Origin: Symbiodinium sp. CCMP2592
Taxonomy: Eukaryota > Sar > Dinophyceae > Suessiales > Symbiodiniaceae
Direction: 5' to 3'
Assembly (NCBI GenBank): GCA_905221615.1
Contig: CAJNDT010004035.1
Span: 598,880 to 662,879 of the forward strand
Length of the DNA: 64,000 nt
The notes under the pieces are model-generated. The model made no database searches. It was not told the DNA's origin and saw only the letters and a list, made by a program, of their open reading frames with translations. Below, in pieces: positions 1 to 11,023 of this stretch. Numbering within the stretch: the stretch's first letter is position 1; each line of letters begins with the position of its first letter. The position numbers were made by a program, and so were the translations under genes.

Positions 1-587
1 GGGAACCTTAGGGAGTACTAGGGAGAGTTAGGGATCACTGGGCTATATACCCCCCTTGGAGCCCCCTCCCTTAAGGATACTATAATACGGGGTGGCATTG
101 GGATTTTGTCGTCCTCGAGGTCTGGTCTTCCGAGTTCAAGTACGATTTCAGAACGCAAAAGTAACAATTTCTGCGACTGCTTGAGCTTTGAAGCTGCTTG
201 AGTAAAGTGCAGCACCGAGGTGCAGAGAGGTCATGAAGCCCTGCCAAAATTTCCTTAGTAGTAGAGCAGGTGACCTTTAACCTTCCTGGGTATATATATA
301 TATATATACATATGTATAATCCTGAGGCCTCTTAAGGTGGGAGGTTCATGGCATGTCCAAATACACATGTTTGTGGGGTTGATTCACCGTCAGTTCACTC
401 ATATGATTTGGTTTTGGATTCACTTTGTTGCTGGGCCCCCATGAGCGATTCACATCAATTCGGGTAAGCATTCACCAGAGTTTTGTAGATTGCCATAGAA
501 TTCCTATATATATTCCCAAAGGTTAGGCTTCCCTTCCCCGTAGGCTGCTGGAGAACTGAAGCGTCGGTTCTTCCATACGTCCAACAG

Positions 588-659
588 GATCCCAGCTGGA
601 AGTACGACATGGTCCCTGAGATCATGGATGGCCACAACATTGTTGACTTCGTCGATCCT
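588..659 (+). CDS. NOG1: NOG1 exon (PEIMDGHN segment)
   Basis: This 24-codon exon reads [20 protein letters not shown] then FVDP. It matches the conserved stretch of the nucleolar GTPase NOG1/GTPBP4 that reads IPEIWEGHNIADYIDP in the human protein (from memory). NOG1 is an Obg-family GTPase that helps assemble and export the 60S ribosomal subunit. The acceptor is AG at 586-587 followed by G and the donor is GC at 660-661, both phase 0. The exons for the GTPase domain must lie left of the window. Translation is seen directly; the family call rests on several exons found in the right order. Confidence 0.85.
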
Positions 660-1119
660 GCTCAGCCGGCACGATTGAATCCAGAAAAGAGGGCTTTCTG
701 TCAAACATGCATTTTTTATGATCTTTTGTGTTTTGTATTATCAATACTCTTTCGACTAGTATCATAACCATTAACTCAGGTGGAGACCTACAGAGGTTGC
801 TGGAGACATTTCTCGATCCGGACTTCCGGCAGAGTGCACACTAGGTAGACAGGCAGTACATCCCACTTGCACCTGCCTGTCGCCGTCCCAGGCTGCACTT
901 TTTTAATACACCAGAGCATACATCTAGATGCAGATATTGTTTAGTGAGAGCCTCTTCTCGGATCTTCCGGTGTTTACCTGGGCGTTTCTACACGAACTGG
1001 TAGCAGTGAACTGCATGCGAAGAACTGAAGCTGTTCGTCTGTTCATCAGGAGTTTTGCCTTGTCAAGTATTGCTACGCGTTTTGATTCTCGATGCCAGCG
1101 CGCCGAGGTTTTCCGGTGG

Positions 1120-1200
1120 TGAGAGCAGCAGCTGCAGTAGTGGTGGCAGTTGTCGTGGTAGTGGCAGCAGCAGCAGCAGCGGCAGCGACAGCTGTGGTAG
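1120..1200. repeat. Impure trinucleotide repeat (AGC/GTG)
   Basis: Runs of AGC, GTG and GGC triplets lie in the intron upstream of the second NOG1 exon. Reading frames through it give poly-Ser or poly-Ala/Val and should not be taken as genes. Confidence 0.7.
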
Positions 1201-1259
1201 CAGTGCTATGTATTCCTGCGTCTCGGCTTGTTCATTCATTGCATTTTCGGCATTGGCAG

Positions 1260-1307
1260 GACATCGACAAGAAGCTGCAGGAGCTTGAGCGCGAAGAGGA
1301 CATTCGT
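1260..1307 (+). CDS. NOG1: NOG1 exon (KKLQELEREE segment)
   Basis: Reads DIDKKLQELEREEDIR and continues NOG1 directly after FVDP (human: AIMKKLEELEKEEELR). The acceptor is GGCAG/GACATC, phase 0, which fits the previous exon. The 3' border is uncertain: GA donors exist after codons ending at 1295 and 1298, and a GT lies at 1309. Confidence 0.8.
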
Positions 1308-2675
1308 GGTGCAAGCATGCACTGCTCATGAAAGCAGCAGCAAATGCTGGCCACCGCGGCCGTACATCAAACTCACGGAGAACGCACGTTCCTATCAGCC
1401 ATCACCATCGTCATAATTGCAGTCCTGGGCATGTTCTGCACTTTCATCGTCAGCGCTTTTACAGTCATCATAAGTCATGGTTGCAGCCGTCATGCACTCC
1501 TTGTTGCCGGAGACCTCGCCGCTCCCTGCTTCCCATTATCTGCACCATGCACAGTATTGGTTTGCTGCAAAGTTACTGCTGCAGTGCAGCTTTGTTGGCA
1601 TCATCACTTTGAGTATGCACCGTGCAACTCGTTCGGCTCTTCAACCCATGGACCACGCGCTGCCAATTTGTCGTGTTAGAGGAATGGTAGAGCCAGCTCT
1701 TCGAAACCGCCCTAAACCCAATTTCTGCCGCAAGTCATCGGCTGTGCGACTTGGCGACACATGCGAGGCGCTGCTGATGGCTGAGTCGAGCCTGGCCAAC
1801 GACGATCAGGCTGGGGCCGGGATTGCCGGGAATAGGAGAATTCCCACATCACCATGGAGATTTGCTGAGTTCCGCAAAGTCCTTTGAGAATAAAGGAGAG
1901 GACGAGTAGGTTCGTAGATGGAGGCTACACACTCCGAAAGGCCGGTAGCTGCGGCCGTTCGAAACCGCCGAACGGCTATCACACCGCGACACAGGTCATT
2001 GGCGAGTACCAGAAAGTTCAGAATGTGCTCGACGAAGTCCACAGCAGGACGGGCTTCACCAGGGCATATGCTGTTTCCTTGTTGGACATGGGGAAGGATT
2101 GCTTTACTGATGTTCCTGATTTCCGGATCTTACATTTGTATTGCTACAAGCAGTATGTGCTAGAGTCAGAGTCTGCACATGATCAGACTGCTTCTTTGTT
2201 TACACGTCCTGCGCAGTCCTACCACTCCAAATCTGTTCGCTTCTATTCTAGTAATACCGTTCCTTCCGTTCTTGGTTTTTATCCTCCATAGCTGGGTTTC
2301 TGACATCTTCGGTTCTGACGAACCAGACTTCCAAGCTGCAGGTGTTCTTTCAACAGGAACATCCTCAACCACCCTAAGCATTAATCCATTTCAGGTTTAA
2401 GCTTAGAGTTTGGGGCTTTGGTCGTAGGGTTTAGGCCAGTCCGTAACAGTGGATGGGCCCATCGGATTGCAGTGATCGAAAGCCTATTGTAGCATTCTAA
2501 CCGGTCCGTAGCCGACACGCAGGGAACACAAGTCGGATAACATGGGGTCTTCGAGTATATTATCGTATAGCTATTACAGTAAGGAACCTGAAGGTATAGA
2601 TGCAGTGAGCCAAACACCCCTTAACATCCTGAGGCCCAAGAGCTACCGTAAATCTGACCCGTCAAAGCAGCAAAG

Positions 2676-2769
2676 CAGTACATCTGCATGTGCGCGCGAC
2701 AAGAAAGCCAGGATGCGACAGAAACGCATCGAGAGGAAGCTGAACAAGTCCAAGCAGATGCCTCACCGG
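2676..2769 (+). CDS. NOG1: NOG1 exon (RDKKARMRQKR segment)
   Basis: Encodes the basic stretch RDKKARMRQKRIERKLNKSK followed by QMPHR. It corresponds to the NOG1 region LAxxIRxKK...PRMPR that follows the ELEREE helix. The right end runs into a G-run near 2769-2779, so the donor is not resolved. The left border is also approximate, since no AG-G acceptor sits immediately before the conserved block. Confidence 0.65.
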
Positions 2770-3268
2770 GGGGGGGGGGCTGCGGTAGTGCCTTTAATGT
2801 ACAAGCCTCAACAATTACCAGAACTGTTCCTTTGGGTTCTTCTTGTAGTCTGAACCTTGCTGTGATTTGTAAGGCTCCTCGATAATAAGGACGGGTGAGG
2901 CCTTTGAGACACAAGGTCGCAGATCTTGTAACTTAGGTTTCACTCTGGGTCTGGTAAGGATTATATAGGTGAGGTTTTCGCAAGGGTTTGTACAGGGTTG
3001 GCTCAGTGCCTTTGTAGGTTTCTATAAGTTAGTCTGTAAAACGGTTGTTGCTTTAGGGCTCGGATGGTTGGCGCTTGGGGTTTGGGGATTGTTGACCTCT
3101 ACTTGGTATGATGGACAAACGACGGAAAGAGACAGTGCAAGCAGTGGTGCTATCATTAGCCAAAAACCGAACTGAAGGCAAACCCAAACCCAAAACCCTA
3201 AGGCCCAAGTGACAATCGAAGTAGTTGCAGCATGTCGACGAGGAACGGCCTGCCAACCATGAGAAAAG

Positions 3269-3288
3269 GCCGCAAGAAGGTGGAAGAG
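3269..3288 (+). CDS. Possible NOG1 micro-exon (RKKVEE)
   Basis: A 20-nt segment between AAAAG/G and GAG/GC reads (x)RKKVEE, which fits the NOG1 stretch before the VEEKL exon. It is short enough to be chance; only context supports it. Confidence 0.3.
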
Positions 3289-3736
3289 GCCAGCAGCGAA
3301 ACGTGCACCCTGTCCCCTCGGATATGATAGCCGCAGCTCCTTCCGTAGACCCATAGATGCCATAGATGCCGTACCATTAAGATGTCCACTATAACCCCAG
3401 CACGGATCCCACAGGGAAATTCCTCGAAACAGGTGTGCCCTCGATTCTCAGGTCGGTTACGGGCCCTTTGATTCCGGGTTTGTGGATGTGGGGTATTAAG
3501 TTTGTCGATTTGGGTTTTGGTTTTGGGTTCTGGGCTCTAGGGTTGGAGTATCCTTAAACCCCTAAACACCCAAACCCCTCAATCCCAACTTCTAGGTTCG
3601 CCAGCACTACCTTTTGCCCTTTTTTGGGTGGGGTCTCTGATTAAGAATTAGATACTCGGAAAAAATTGTCCATACATGGCTGGCTACTGGGGAGCCTAGC
3701 CCCAAATGCTCTCTGTGCACCCTCGCCGCTCTGGAG

Positions 3737-3778
3737 GTGGAAGAGAAGCTCACCGAGATCGGCCTCGATGCCTCCAAG
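3737..3778 (+). CDS. NOG1: NOG1 exon (VEEKLTEIGLDASK)
   Basis: Reads VEEKLTEIGLDASK, matching the NOG1 segment exemplified by VEKHLSEMGIDASKA (recalled consensus). The acceptor is GGAG/GTGG and the donor is GC at 3779, phase 0 at both ends. This is the last recognised NOG1 exon before the 29-kb element array, which therefore lies in the following intron. Confidence 0.75.
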
Positions 3779-3816
3779 GCCCTCGCATGTCTACAAGATA
3801 GGATCTAGGGGTTTTA

Positions 3817-3899
3817 GGGTTTCAGAGACTTTTTGGTTGGAGGTTTTGTATAGGGGTTTCAGGGTTTCAGAGACGTTTTGGTTTGAGGTTTTCTAGAGT
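3817..3899. repeat. Two-copy 45-bp tandem repeat
   Basis: GGGTTTCAGAGAC starts at 3817 and again at 3862, each followed by a TTTTGGTTtGAGGTTTT stretch. It is embedded in TTTAGGG-like intronic sequence that continues to about 3970. I see no gene in 3779-4240. Confidence 0.65.
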
Positions 3900-4238
3900 T
3901 GAGAGGGCTTTAGGGTTTAGGGTTCAGGAGTTTAGGGTTTTAGAGTTCAGGGCGTTTAGGGTTTAAGCTTCTTAAAAATAAGTTCTTGCTAAGGAGCTGA
4001 AGTTATTACCGGTATGAGGGCACTATATCATTCAGTTTTGACCCTATTACGGGAACCCTTTCTAAGTTCCTTAGCAGGATCCCAGACAATGATTTAGGCT
4101 TTACGGGCTTTGGAATTTACGGTTTCGGGGTCAAATTGTATGGGGTTCAGGGGTTGAGCTTTCTGGGTTGGGTCTTACGAATGTTGTACCTCTGTATTTA
4201 CGTACGTGTACCTTCATGTAAAGATATAGCTAAACCGC

Positions 4239-5168
<930 letters not shown>

Positions 5169-5479
5169 TGTGTAGTCCTCCGGGACGGTGGTGTACGCCT
5201 CGGTGCTGCACTCAGATCCTCCAAGTTCGGAGGCGCCAAATTCAGTGTCAGCGCTCAGACCAGTTCAATGGAGAGAACAGTGAAGCCACACGGCCTACCC
5301 GCCTCTCATGGCACCCACAAATTCGGCTCCATGCCTACCAACACGCGATTGCAGCTCAAGCAGCTTCAAGCACTCATACCCAAGGACTCAGGCAGGATAC
5401 GTTTTGACCGTAACGTTCTAGCGACTTTTCCCTGTAGTAGTTGTTGTTGTAGGCTGTGCATTGCTTGTCTGCATTCGCC

Positions 5480-6771
5480 ATGCCTCCTCGTCCCCGTCCA
5501 TCCTGTGCACCTGGACTCTGGCCGACCGCACCCTCTCGATCACGATCTCGGCGACGCCCGAGGTCTGCGTCTTCATCGTCCTCTACTTCTTCTTCCTCGT
5601 CAACGCCGGCGGCACCTACGACCCGGACTGCCGCACCTCAACGTTCCACGTTGACTGGCCGAATCGCTGCCCCGTTACAGCCTCCACGACCTATTGATAT
5701 GGCAGCTCCAATGTTCCTGATCTTTCTCCTCTTCCTCCGAGCCCGTTTTGGCCTGGTTTACCTCCCGCTGGCTCACCGCCGTCTTCCTCCAACAACGACC
5801 AGTCCGTGCCTGCTGCTTATGCCTCTACCTCGCCGCCGGACCCGTCTTCTACCCCTACGGCATCTTCGACTTCGCCACCTACAGCATCTTCGACTTCACC
5901 AGCTCCTTTCAGCTCTGCTTGCACGCTGGCCACCTTACGCCAGTGTTTGGCCGCGGCAGACCAGCTTGATGCCTACCTACAATCCGATTACTCTACCCGA
6001 TTGGGCTCCCTCAAGGCGGTACACTGGGATCGAGTATATACTGCATTGCTGCAATACAGGTCCTACTTCAAAGCGCTCCCTCATCGTCGACAATGTCAAC
6101 AGGAGTTGCTCTTGGAGGGACGCAAATTTGACGTGCCTTTTACTTTAGCCGATCCGATTCTTACAGTGATGCATCTGCTGGTACATGCGGGATACCATCC
6201 TCACAGTGTTCAGTTCAAGTTCACACATGTCGAGGCTCCCCAACATCAACCAGACAAAGCTGGCCGACCCATGCTCATGGTGTCGCTCCCCTTCCCCGCA
6301 GCAGCTGTACGGGTTAGCGGGGCACCTGCAGTCGCCTATTTTGGCCATAACACGGACCTTCAGGCCGCCTTTGGCATCCTGAAAGAAGGATGCATTCGCC
6401 CCAGCAACTATGACCCCGTTGACACTTCTTGGCTGCCGAGTCCTGCCTTTTACTCTCGCGCTTCCGTCCACAGTCTCAGCGGAGCCTTACGGGCTGCAGC
6501 CAAGTTTGGGGGATGGGGTTCTCCCCGTCCGATTTGTGTATATGGCCGAATCCCTATTTGCTATCTCGACATAGCCAATGCCGCGCCTACCGACACACCG
6601 TCTTCAGTGCTTCCCAACACTCCCGCGGCCTATCACCTGAAGAGCGACAGCGGAGGCACCGTCCCCGAAAACGCGGCGAACTACTTCGTCTCCATCCTGC
6701 ACGGCAACGACAACCGTTGGGGGGTGCACTCCACGCTCGCACAACCAGAAGGCATCGCCGTGTTCATGTGA
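5480..6771 (+). CDS. Element ORF A, unit 1: Ser/Arg/Pro-rich N-terminus, folded C-terminus, apparent frameshift
   Basis: From ATG 5480 the frame reads MPPRPRPSCAPGLW and a Ser/Arg/Thr/Pro-rich tract. Near 5690-5700 the protein-like signal moves to the frame that ends at 6771 and contains a longer Ser/Pro/Thr linker and a compact domain with YFGHNTDLQAAFGILKEGCI and FYSRASVHSLSGALRAA. The shape (a His-containing strand, then an IL-xxG-xxRP turn) is faintly like ADP-ribosyltransferase folds, but no catalytic triad is identified. A conservative alternative is to start at ATG 5806 (321 residues). Unit 2 has the same shift. The Gly codon near 6725 changes silently between units, which supports this frame for the C-terminal part. 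Confidence 0.6.
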
Positions 6772-6851
6772 GAGGACCCACAAAAGGTGTGCGTGATTTG
6801 CGTTATGGCATGGCTGGTCTCTTTGTTGTTGCCGCCTTATTCTTCTTCATC

Positions 6852-6865
6852 CCGCAGCCGTTTTG
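6852..6865 (+). promoter_or_regulatory. Spliced-leader-like motif before ORF B
   Basis: CCGCAGCCGTTTTG, 30 nt before the ATG of B, differs from the first 14 bases of the dinoflagellate spliced leader (CCGTAGCCATTTTG) at two positions. The CGCAG could also be a trans-splice acceptor. Confidence 0.65.
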
Positions 6866-6895
6866 CTGAACTAAGTGTGACCTTGCTAGCACATC

Positions 6896-7783
6896 ATGGC
6901 CTCCTCCGCCTTCACTCCTGAATATTTGCAGTTGTTCTTGGTGTTTTTCGAGTCGTTGTCCGACCACCAACTGCTCCAAGTACGTGATGTATTACTACGA
7001 GCCCATCAGAATCGATCGACGTTGACTCCTATGACACCGGTGGCTACGACAACTACTCCACCACCTCCGGATGCTCCCCCACCTGCCACGGCGCTGCTCA
7101 CCTCCAGTGACCCAGGCCCTTATTCCTCTTCTGGACCTCCAGTACTTCCACACAGCAGTGGTAGAGCAGCTGTGGTGCCTGCGACTCCCATGGGACCACC
7201 ACCGATTCCTTCTCATTTGGATCCTTCTCATTTGGATCCCTCCCAGCGCCAGACCCTACCACGACTTCGCAGACGGGACCGTGACTATCCCCGAGATGAA
7301 GACCGTTCTCGCCCTGCAGACCGCGATCGGGATCGTCATCGCCGGCGACGTCGCTCAGTATCGTCACCTCCTGCTGACCCACTACCTGCCGGCCCTTCTT
7401 CTCCTCTGATGTCATCTACCTCGGGATATTCTGATGCCAACCCGATCGGCCACACAGCTCCACCCCCCGCCGTCTCCAAGCACTCTGGACGCCCTCTTGC
7501 ACCTAAGGTCGATGCTGACGGTACTGTCATTTACGTGCCTGTCAAAGCCCGACCACAAGTTCCACCTCCGCGGACCACAACGGCGACAACTGGCCGATCC
7601 CGCAGTCGGCGTCGCCGCCGCGATCGTGCTGACCGAGACCGTGACGATCGTGAGGATCCTGACCGCTCTCGAGGTGCGCGTGATGTTCCCCATCGCGATC
7701 GAGACCGCGATCGACACCGACGGGATGTGAGCGGCGACCAGCAGCGGCCACCCTTGACTCTCTACTCCGTCGCTCGGGCCTGA
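6896..7783 (+). CDS. Element ORF B, unit 1: Arg/Asp/Ser-rich protein
   Basis: A 295-residue protein. Residues 1-35 form a short hydrophobic/helical segment (EYLQLFLVFFESLSDHQLL). The rest is disordered: Pro/Thr-rich to about 110, then alternating Arg-Asp/Arg-Glu runs such as RDRDRHRRRRR, a Ser/Pro section and a second RD-rich block near 235-275. Such RD/RS tracts are usual in RNA-binding or splicing-associated proteins, so a nucleic-acid or RNP packaging role is possible but inferred. Identical in unit 2. Start chosen as the first ATG after the leader-like motif. Confidence 0.7.
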   Translation: MASSAFTPEYLQLFLVFFESLSDHQLLQVRDVLLRAHQNRSTLTPMTPVATTTTPPPPDAPPPATALLTSSDPGPYSSSGPPVLPHSSGRAAVVPATPMGPPPIPSHLDPSHLDPSQRQTLPRLRRRDRDYPRDEDRSRPADRDRDRHRRRRRSVSSPPADPLPAGPSSPLMSSTSGYSDANPIGHTAPPPAVSKHSGRPLAPKVDADGTVIYVPVKARPQVPPPRTTTATTGRSRSRRRRRDRADRDRDDREDPDRSRGARDVPHRDRDRDRHRRDVSGDQQRPPLTLYSVARA

Positions 7784-7834
7784 ACAAAACATGCGCCCCC
7801 CGCGGACTCTGCGCCTCCTTGTTTCTTGGTTGTT

Positions 7835-7848
7835 CCGCAGCCATTTCC
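7835..7848 (+). promoter_or_regulatory. Spliced-leader-like motif before ORF C
   Basis: CCGCAGCCATTTCC, 39 nt before ATG 7888. It keeps the CCATTT core of the true leader. Confidence 0.6.
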
Positions 7849-7887
7849 TACATCATTCCACAGTCTTGCGCTTCCCTGACACCACAC

Positions 7888-8499
7888 ATGTCTTTCCGAC
7901 GCTCTGCTCCCTTTTCATCCTCTGCCTCCTCTTCCTGCTCGACATTGTCGTCATCCACTTCGGCAACTGTTCTGGAGTACTTGAACGTATTAACTGATCC
8001 TTTCATTCTCTTCCGGGTGTTCTTACCATTCCTGGAACTTCGTCTACGTACAGCTCTCGTCCCTCCGGACTCGATCATGGACACTGCCTCTGCCCGTACA
8101 CCTGCTCCGGACTCCACTTTAAGGTGCCTCTTTCCTATTGCTGAACTACATGGCCAGGCCCTTGCGTTCCGGACGGAACGCGACTATCACCTTCACTATG
8201 CCCTCGCCGAGATTACATTTCATCCCCGTGCCGTTGCTTCTTTGATGGTGACCTGCTCGCGAACATATTACGCAGTACGAGCCCTTCTTCGTGATCGTGG
8301 ACTTCAATATGCCTTCTACGTGGAACGCACCCCCGATCTTCCACGGTCACATTCTTCTCGACCGCGCCTGTCCATTTTCCATCCGTTTTGTCCACAACAA
8401 GTCCGTGGCATGGCGTTACACCGTGGACTTCAGCATTGGGTCTTCATTCCCTCCAGCTACCAGGAGTTACCTCTGATCCGGCTCGGACGTTTCTCATGA
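7888..8499 (+). CDS. Element ORF C, unit 1: unknown 203-residue protein
   Basis: The frame is open upstream, but the leader-like motif sits between that ATG and this one, so I start at MSFRRSAPFSS. A Ser-rich N-terminus of about 25 residues is followed by a folded, helix-rich body with SRTYYAVRALLRDRGLQYAF and a short acid-poor tail. The pattern (Tyr-His pair, hydrophobic strand, Leu-Leu-x-Arg) is a weak echo of ORFs E and F. I recognise no known family. Identical in unit 2. Another frame (8291-8476) also looks protein-like but is probably a composition shadow. Confidence 0.7.
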   Translation: MSFRRSAPFSSSASSSCSTLSSSTSATVLEYLNVLTDPFILFRVFLPFLELRLRTALVPPDSIMDTASARTPAPDSTLRCLFPIAELHGQALAFRTERDYHLHYALAEITFHPRAVASLMVTCSRTYYAVRALLRDRGLQYAFYVERTPDLPRSHSSRPRLSIFHPFCPQQVRGMALHRGLQHWVFIPSSYQELPLIRLGRFS

Positions 8500-8565
8500 T
8501 GCGCGCTCAGGACCTGGACAAAGAGGACTATTTGCTACTGCGCAGTTCCTAAGCGAGCTCATTTC

Positions 8566-8579
8566 CCGCAGCCGTTTTT
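8566..8579 (+). promoter_or_regulatory. Spliced-leader-like motif before ORF D
   Basis: CCGCAGCCGTTTTT, followed a few bases later by ATTTTGGCTC, a 10-base exact match to the second half of the dinoflagellate spliced leader. Together they look like two overlapping leader relics, 55 nt before ATG 8635. Confidence 0.65.
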
Positions 8580-8634
8580 ATTTTGGCTCCTTTCGCCTGC
8601 TTCCTCACGCCTCCTCCCATTCTTCCTCCTCCTG

Positions 8635-10117
8635 ATGCCTCCACACCGTTCTCGCACTCCACCTTCCCGACACCATCGTCTACATGGACGTGATGAACCT
8701 TCTCGACATGATCCCTATTCGTCCCAGCGGAACATGACGACGCAACCTCCCAGGTCGGGGTCCTTCCGGGACAATCGCGCATACAGCCGGACGTCTCCTC
8801 CTCGGTCCCGACGACATCGCAGCCGCACTCCGGTGTCCAACACGCCGGAACATCACCGCCACCGCAACCGTGGCCCTTCGATCAGACAACATCGACATCG
8901 AGATCCTGACGCTGATTCTCCCCCACGACGCCGACTACACTATTCTTCACCACGGCCATCGTCTCGACGACATCCTCTTCCTTCCGCCTCTGACCGACGG
9001 GCACCACACTCTGACAGCCGGGTGCACTCCACTCCTCCACCTCATGACGATCCATCCCACTATTCTTCCTCCGGTGCACCTCCAGCTCGACGTGAACCTC
9101 GCCGTGATCGTCGCGATCCTCCTTCCGCTCGGGATCATCGCCTACTTCAAGAACGCTACGAAGACATCTATTCGCTCGGCGCCAACTGGGAAACCACCGA
9201 CCTCTTCCTTGATGCGAACCCAGACCGCGGTTTCCCTTTACCGCGCAATGTCGTAGACACTGCCTTTACCCGGCGTCTCGGCATCGCCGAAATGCCTATT
9301 CATCTCGTCCCTATTGTGTCGCTTACCCCGAATGCGGGACAAGCATGGATCGTCCGCCTGCTGGCGGCTGGCCGCCCTCTGGTGATCGAAATTTTCAGGA
9401 CGCGGCAGGAAGCGCTGTTGGCGTCATTCATTATTCGGACGCTCCGCAAGTCCTCGGACCAATACGACATCTCTGATGTCCTTAAACAACTACATGACAA
9501 TCACACAGTCGCTACCGAAGGCCCACGCGACCTTACCGTATGGGCGTATCGCGCTCAGCTCTTGCAACACGTGGCGGACAAGGTTGCTGTGACGATTAAT
9601 GATCTACTACCCCACGGAGAAGGTGCAGCCGGAGGACGACCTGGACTTCTGGAACAAATTCAACGATTGCAGCAGGACAACGACCAGCTCAGGATGCTTG
9701 CCGCTGGCACGGGCGCCGAGACCCTACCTCATCCACTTGCAGAACCGAACCCTCCACCAGATGCCGCCACCAGACTCCGGGACATTTTCCAAGTTCGAAC
9801 GACTCGATCGCCGTGCTGTCCTTGCGTCCAACTCCCCCAAATCCGCCTCTACCGCCGATGTGAAGAAATGGCTCGACGGTCTCATCAAGCTCCATCGCGA
9901 ATCCTACACACCGAAGCTCACCGAGTTGCAGGGCATCTTGAAAGAGGCCACCGCGGGCGTCTTACCACCCTTGGACAAAACCCTTGTAGATTGGGGACTG
10001 ACCGTCAGTTTGGCTTCCAAGTTGTCTGAAGTCAACCAACAAAAGCTCTTAGCGATGACGGCGGTCCTCTCCGCCTTCCAGCCAGCCGCGGTTCCTGCTA
10101 CTGCTCCCAGCACATGA
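8635..10117 (+). pseudogene. Element ORF D, unit 1: frameshifted copy
   Basis: Same protein as the intact 494-residue ORF at 22756-24240, but at 9783 the unit-1 sequence has A where unit 2 has TCC, a net loss of 2 bases. The frame then continues only to 10029, while the original frame resumes downstream and ends at 10117. Residues 1-165 are His/Arg/Ser/Pro-rich; from about 170 a folded part with long helices follows. Other differences from unit 2 are silent (near 9049 and 9826), so the break looks recent. Confidence 0.75.
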
Positions 10118-10251
10118 ATGTGATCGTCCTCACTGTCCTTCAGATGGCACTTCGCATCAACTGCTACCATCGTGGGGGTGGCCGCAGTCGAACGGAAACA
10201 GTCTGCAACGTTGCTTGCCTGCCTGGACGTTGAGTCATATGTTTACACTTT

Positions 10252-10265
10252 CCGCAGCCGTTTCC
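10252..10265 (+). promoter_or_regulatory. Spliced-leader-like motif before ORF E
   Basis: CCGCAGCCGTTTCC, 23 nt before ATG 10289. Confidence 0.6.
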
Positions 10266-10288
10266 TTAAGGGTTTTGATATTAATACC

Positions 10289-10891
10289 ATGCCGCTCCAG
10301 CTTTCCACACTTCCTTGCGGATTTTTGCATCAGCTCCTGGACTACCACCAGAACTTGTTCGCGTACGCCGTGGCCGCGACCCACCCTCCTATTGATGGCA
10401 GTCCAGGCAATTCTATTCGGCAGACCACACGACATCCCGATGACATCATGATCCGTGACCGTCTTGCAGAGCTCATTGACCGTCACACTAACCTCTTCTA
10501 CGGGTTCTTCCGCGTTGGGGACAACTATTATCATGGCCTATTTGTTCTTACCTTCGACATCGGCGTCATTTCGGCACTTTCGGCCACCAACCGCCATCTG
10601 AATGATGCACTCGCCATTTACCTTCTCGCTCGCTCCATGACCACAGTTGCCCTCCTACCCGCGGATCGTTCTGAACCTCCTGATCTTCTTCGTCGGCGTC
10701 TTCCACTTGGCTCAGAGTTCTCCAGCATTGTGCGGTTCTCCTCTTTGACATACCGCCTGGGCATTCCCTCCTATTTGACTGAGTTCGATTGCACGGAGGT
10801 CCCCCGCAGTCGTCTATTCCGATTACGACTCCATGCCTTCGGCACCGCCTTGCAGAGCAGACATCTTCAGGACACCTCCTGGAGCGGATGA
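10289..10891 (+). CDS. Element ORF E, unit 1: DNxYHGLF-family protein
   Basis: A 200-residue protein starting MPLQLSTLPC after the leader-like motif. The central block GDNYYHGLFVLTFDIGVISA, then NRHLND and LLARSMT, aligns without gaps to ORF F. Both share D-N-x-Y-H-G-L-F, a later D, then L, N-R, N, L, R and T at the same spacing, and a second shared patch (LPxGxx...VRFS...IP). This marks a within-element gene duplication. No catalytic motif or membrane segment is obvious and I do not know the family. Identical in unit 2. Confidence 0.75.
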   Translation: MPLQLSTLPCGFLHQLLDYHQNLFAYAVAATHPPIDGSPGNSIRQTTRHPDDIMIRDRLAELIDRHTNLFYGFFRVGDNYYHGLFVLTFDIGVISALSATNRHLNDALAIYLLARSMTTVALLPADRSEPPDLLRRRLPLGSEFSSIVRFSSLTYRLGIPSYLTEFDCTEVPRSRLFRLRLHAFGTALQSRHLQDTSWSG

Positions 10892-10970
10892 TCGTGGGAT
10901 ATAAAGACTCCTCACTTGTCCTTTTCATCACTGACTTCATTCCCTCTGAGTTATTTTCCGTGTCCTCTAC

Positions 10971-10984
10971 CCGCAGCCGTTTCA
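10971..10984 (+). promoter_or_regulatory. Spliced-leader-like motif before ORF F
   Basis: CCGCAGCCGTTTCA, 39 nt before ATG 11024. Confidence 0.6.
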
Positions 10985-11023
10985 GCTAATTGGCTTACCC
11001 TTCATCCACTTGCTCGTCACACC

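Noticed and set aside
2542..2853. A complete 103-residue gene.
   Set aside because: Only the central basic stretch is protein-like, and it fits a NOG1 exon in order and sequence.
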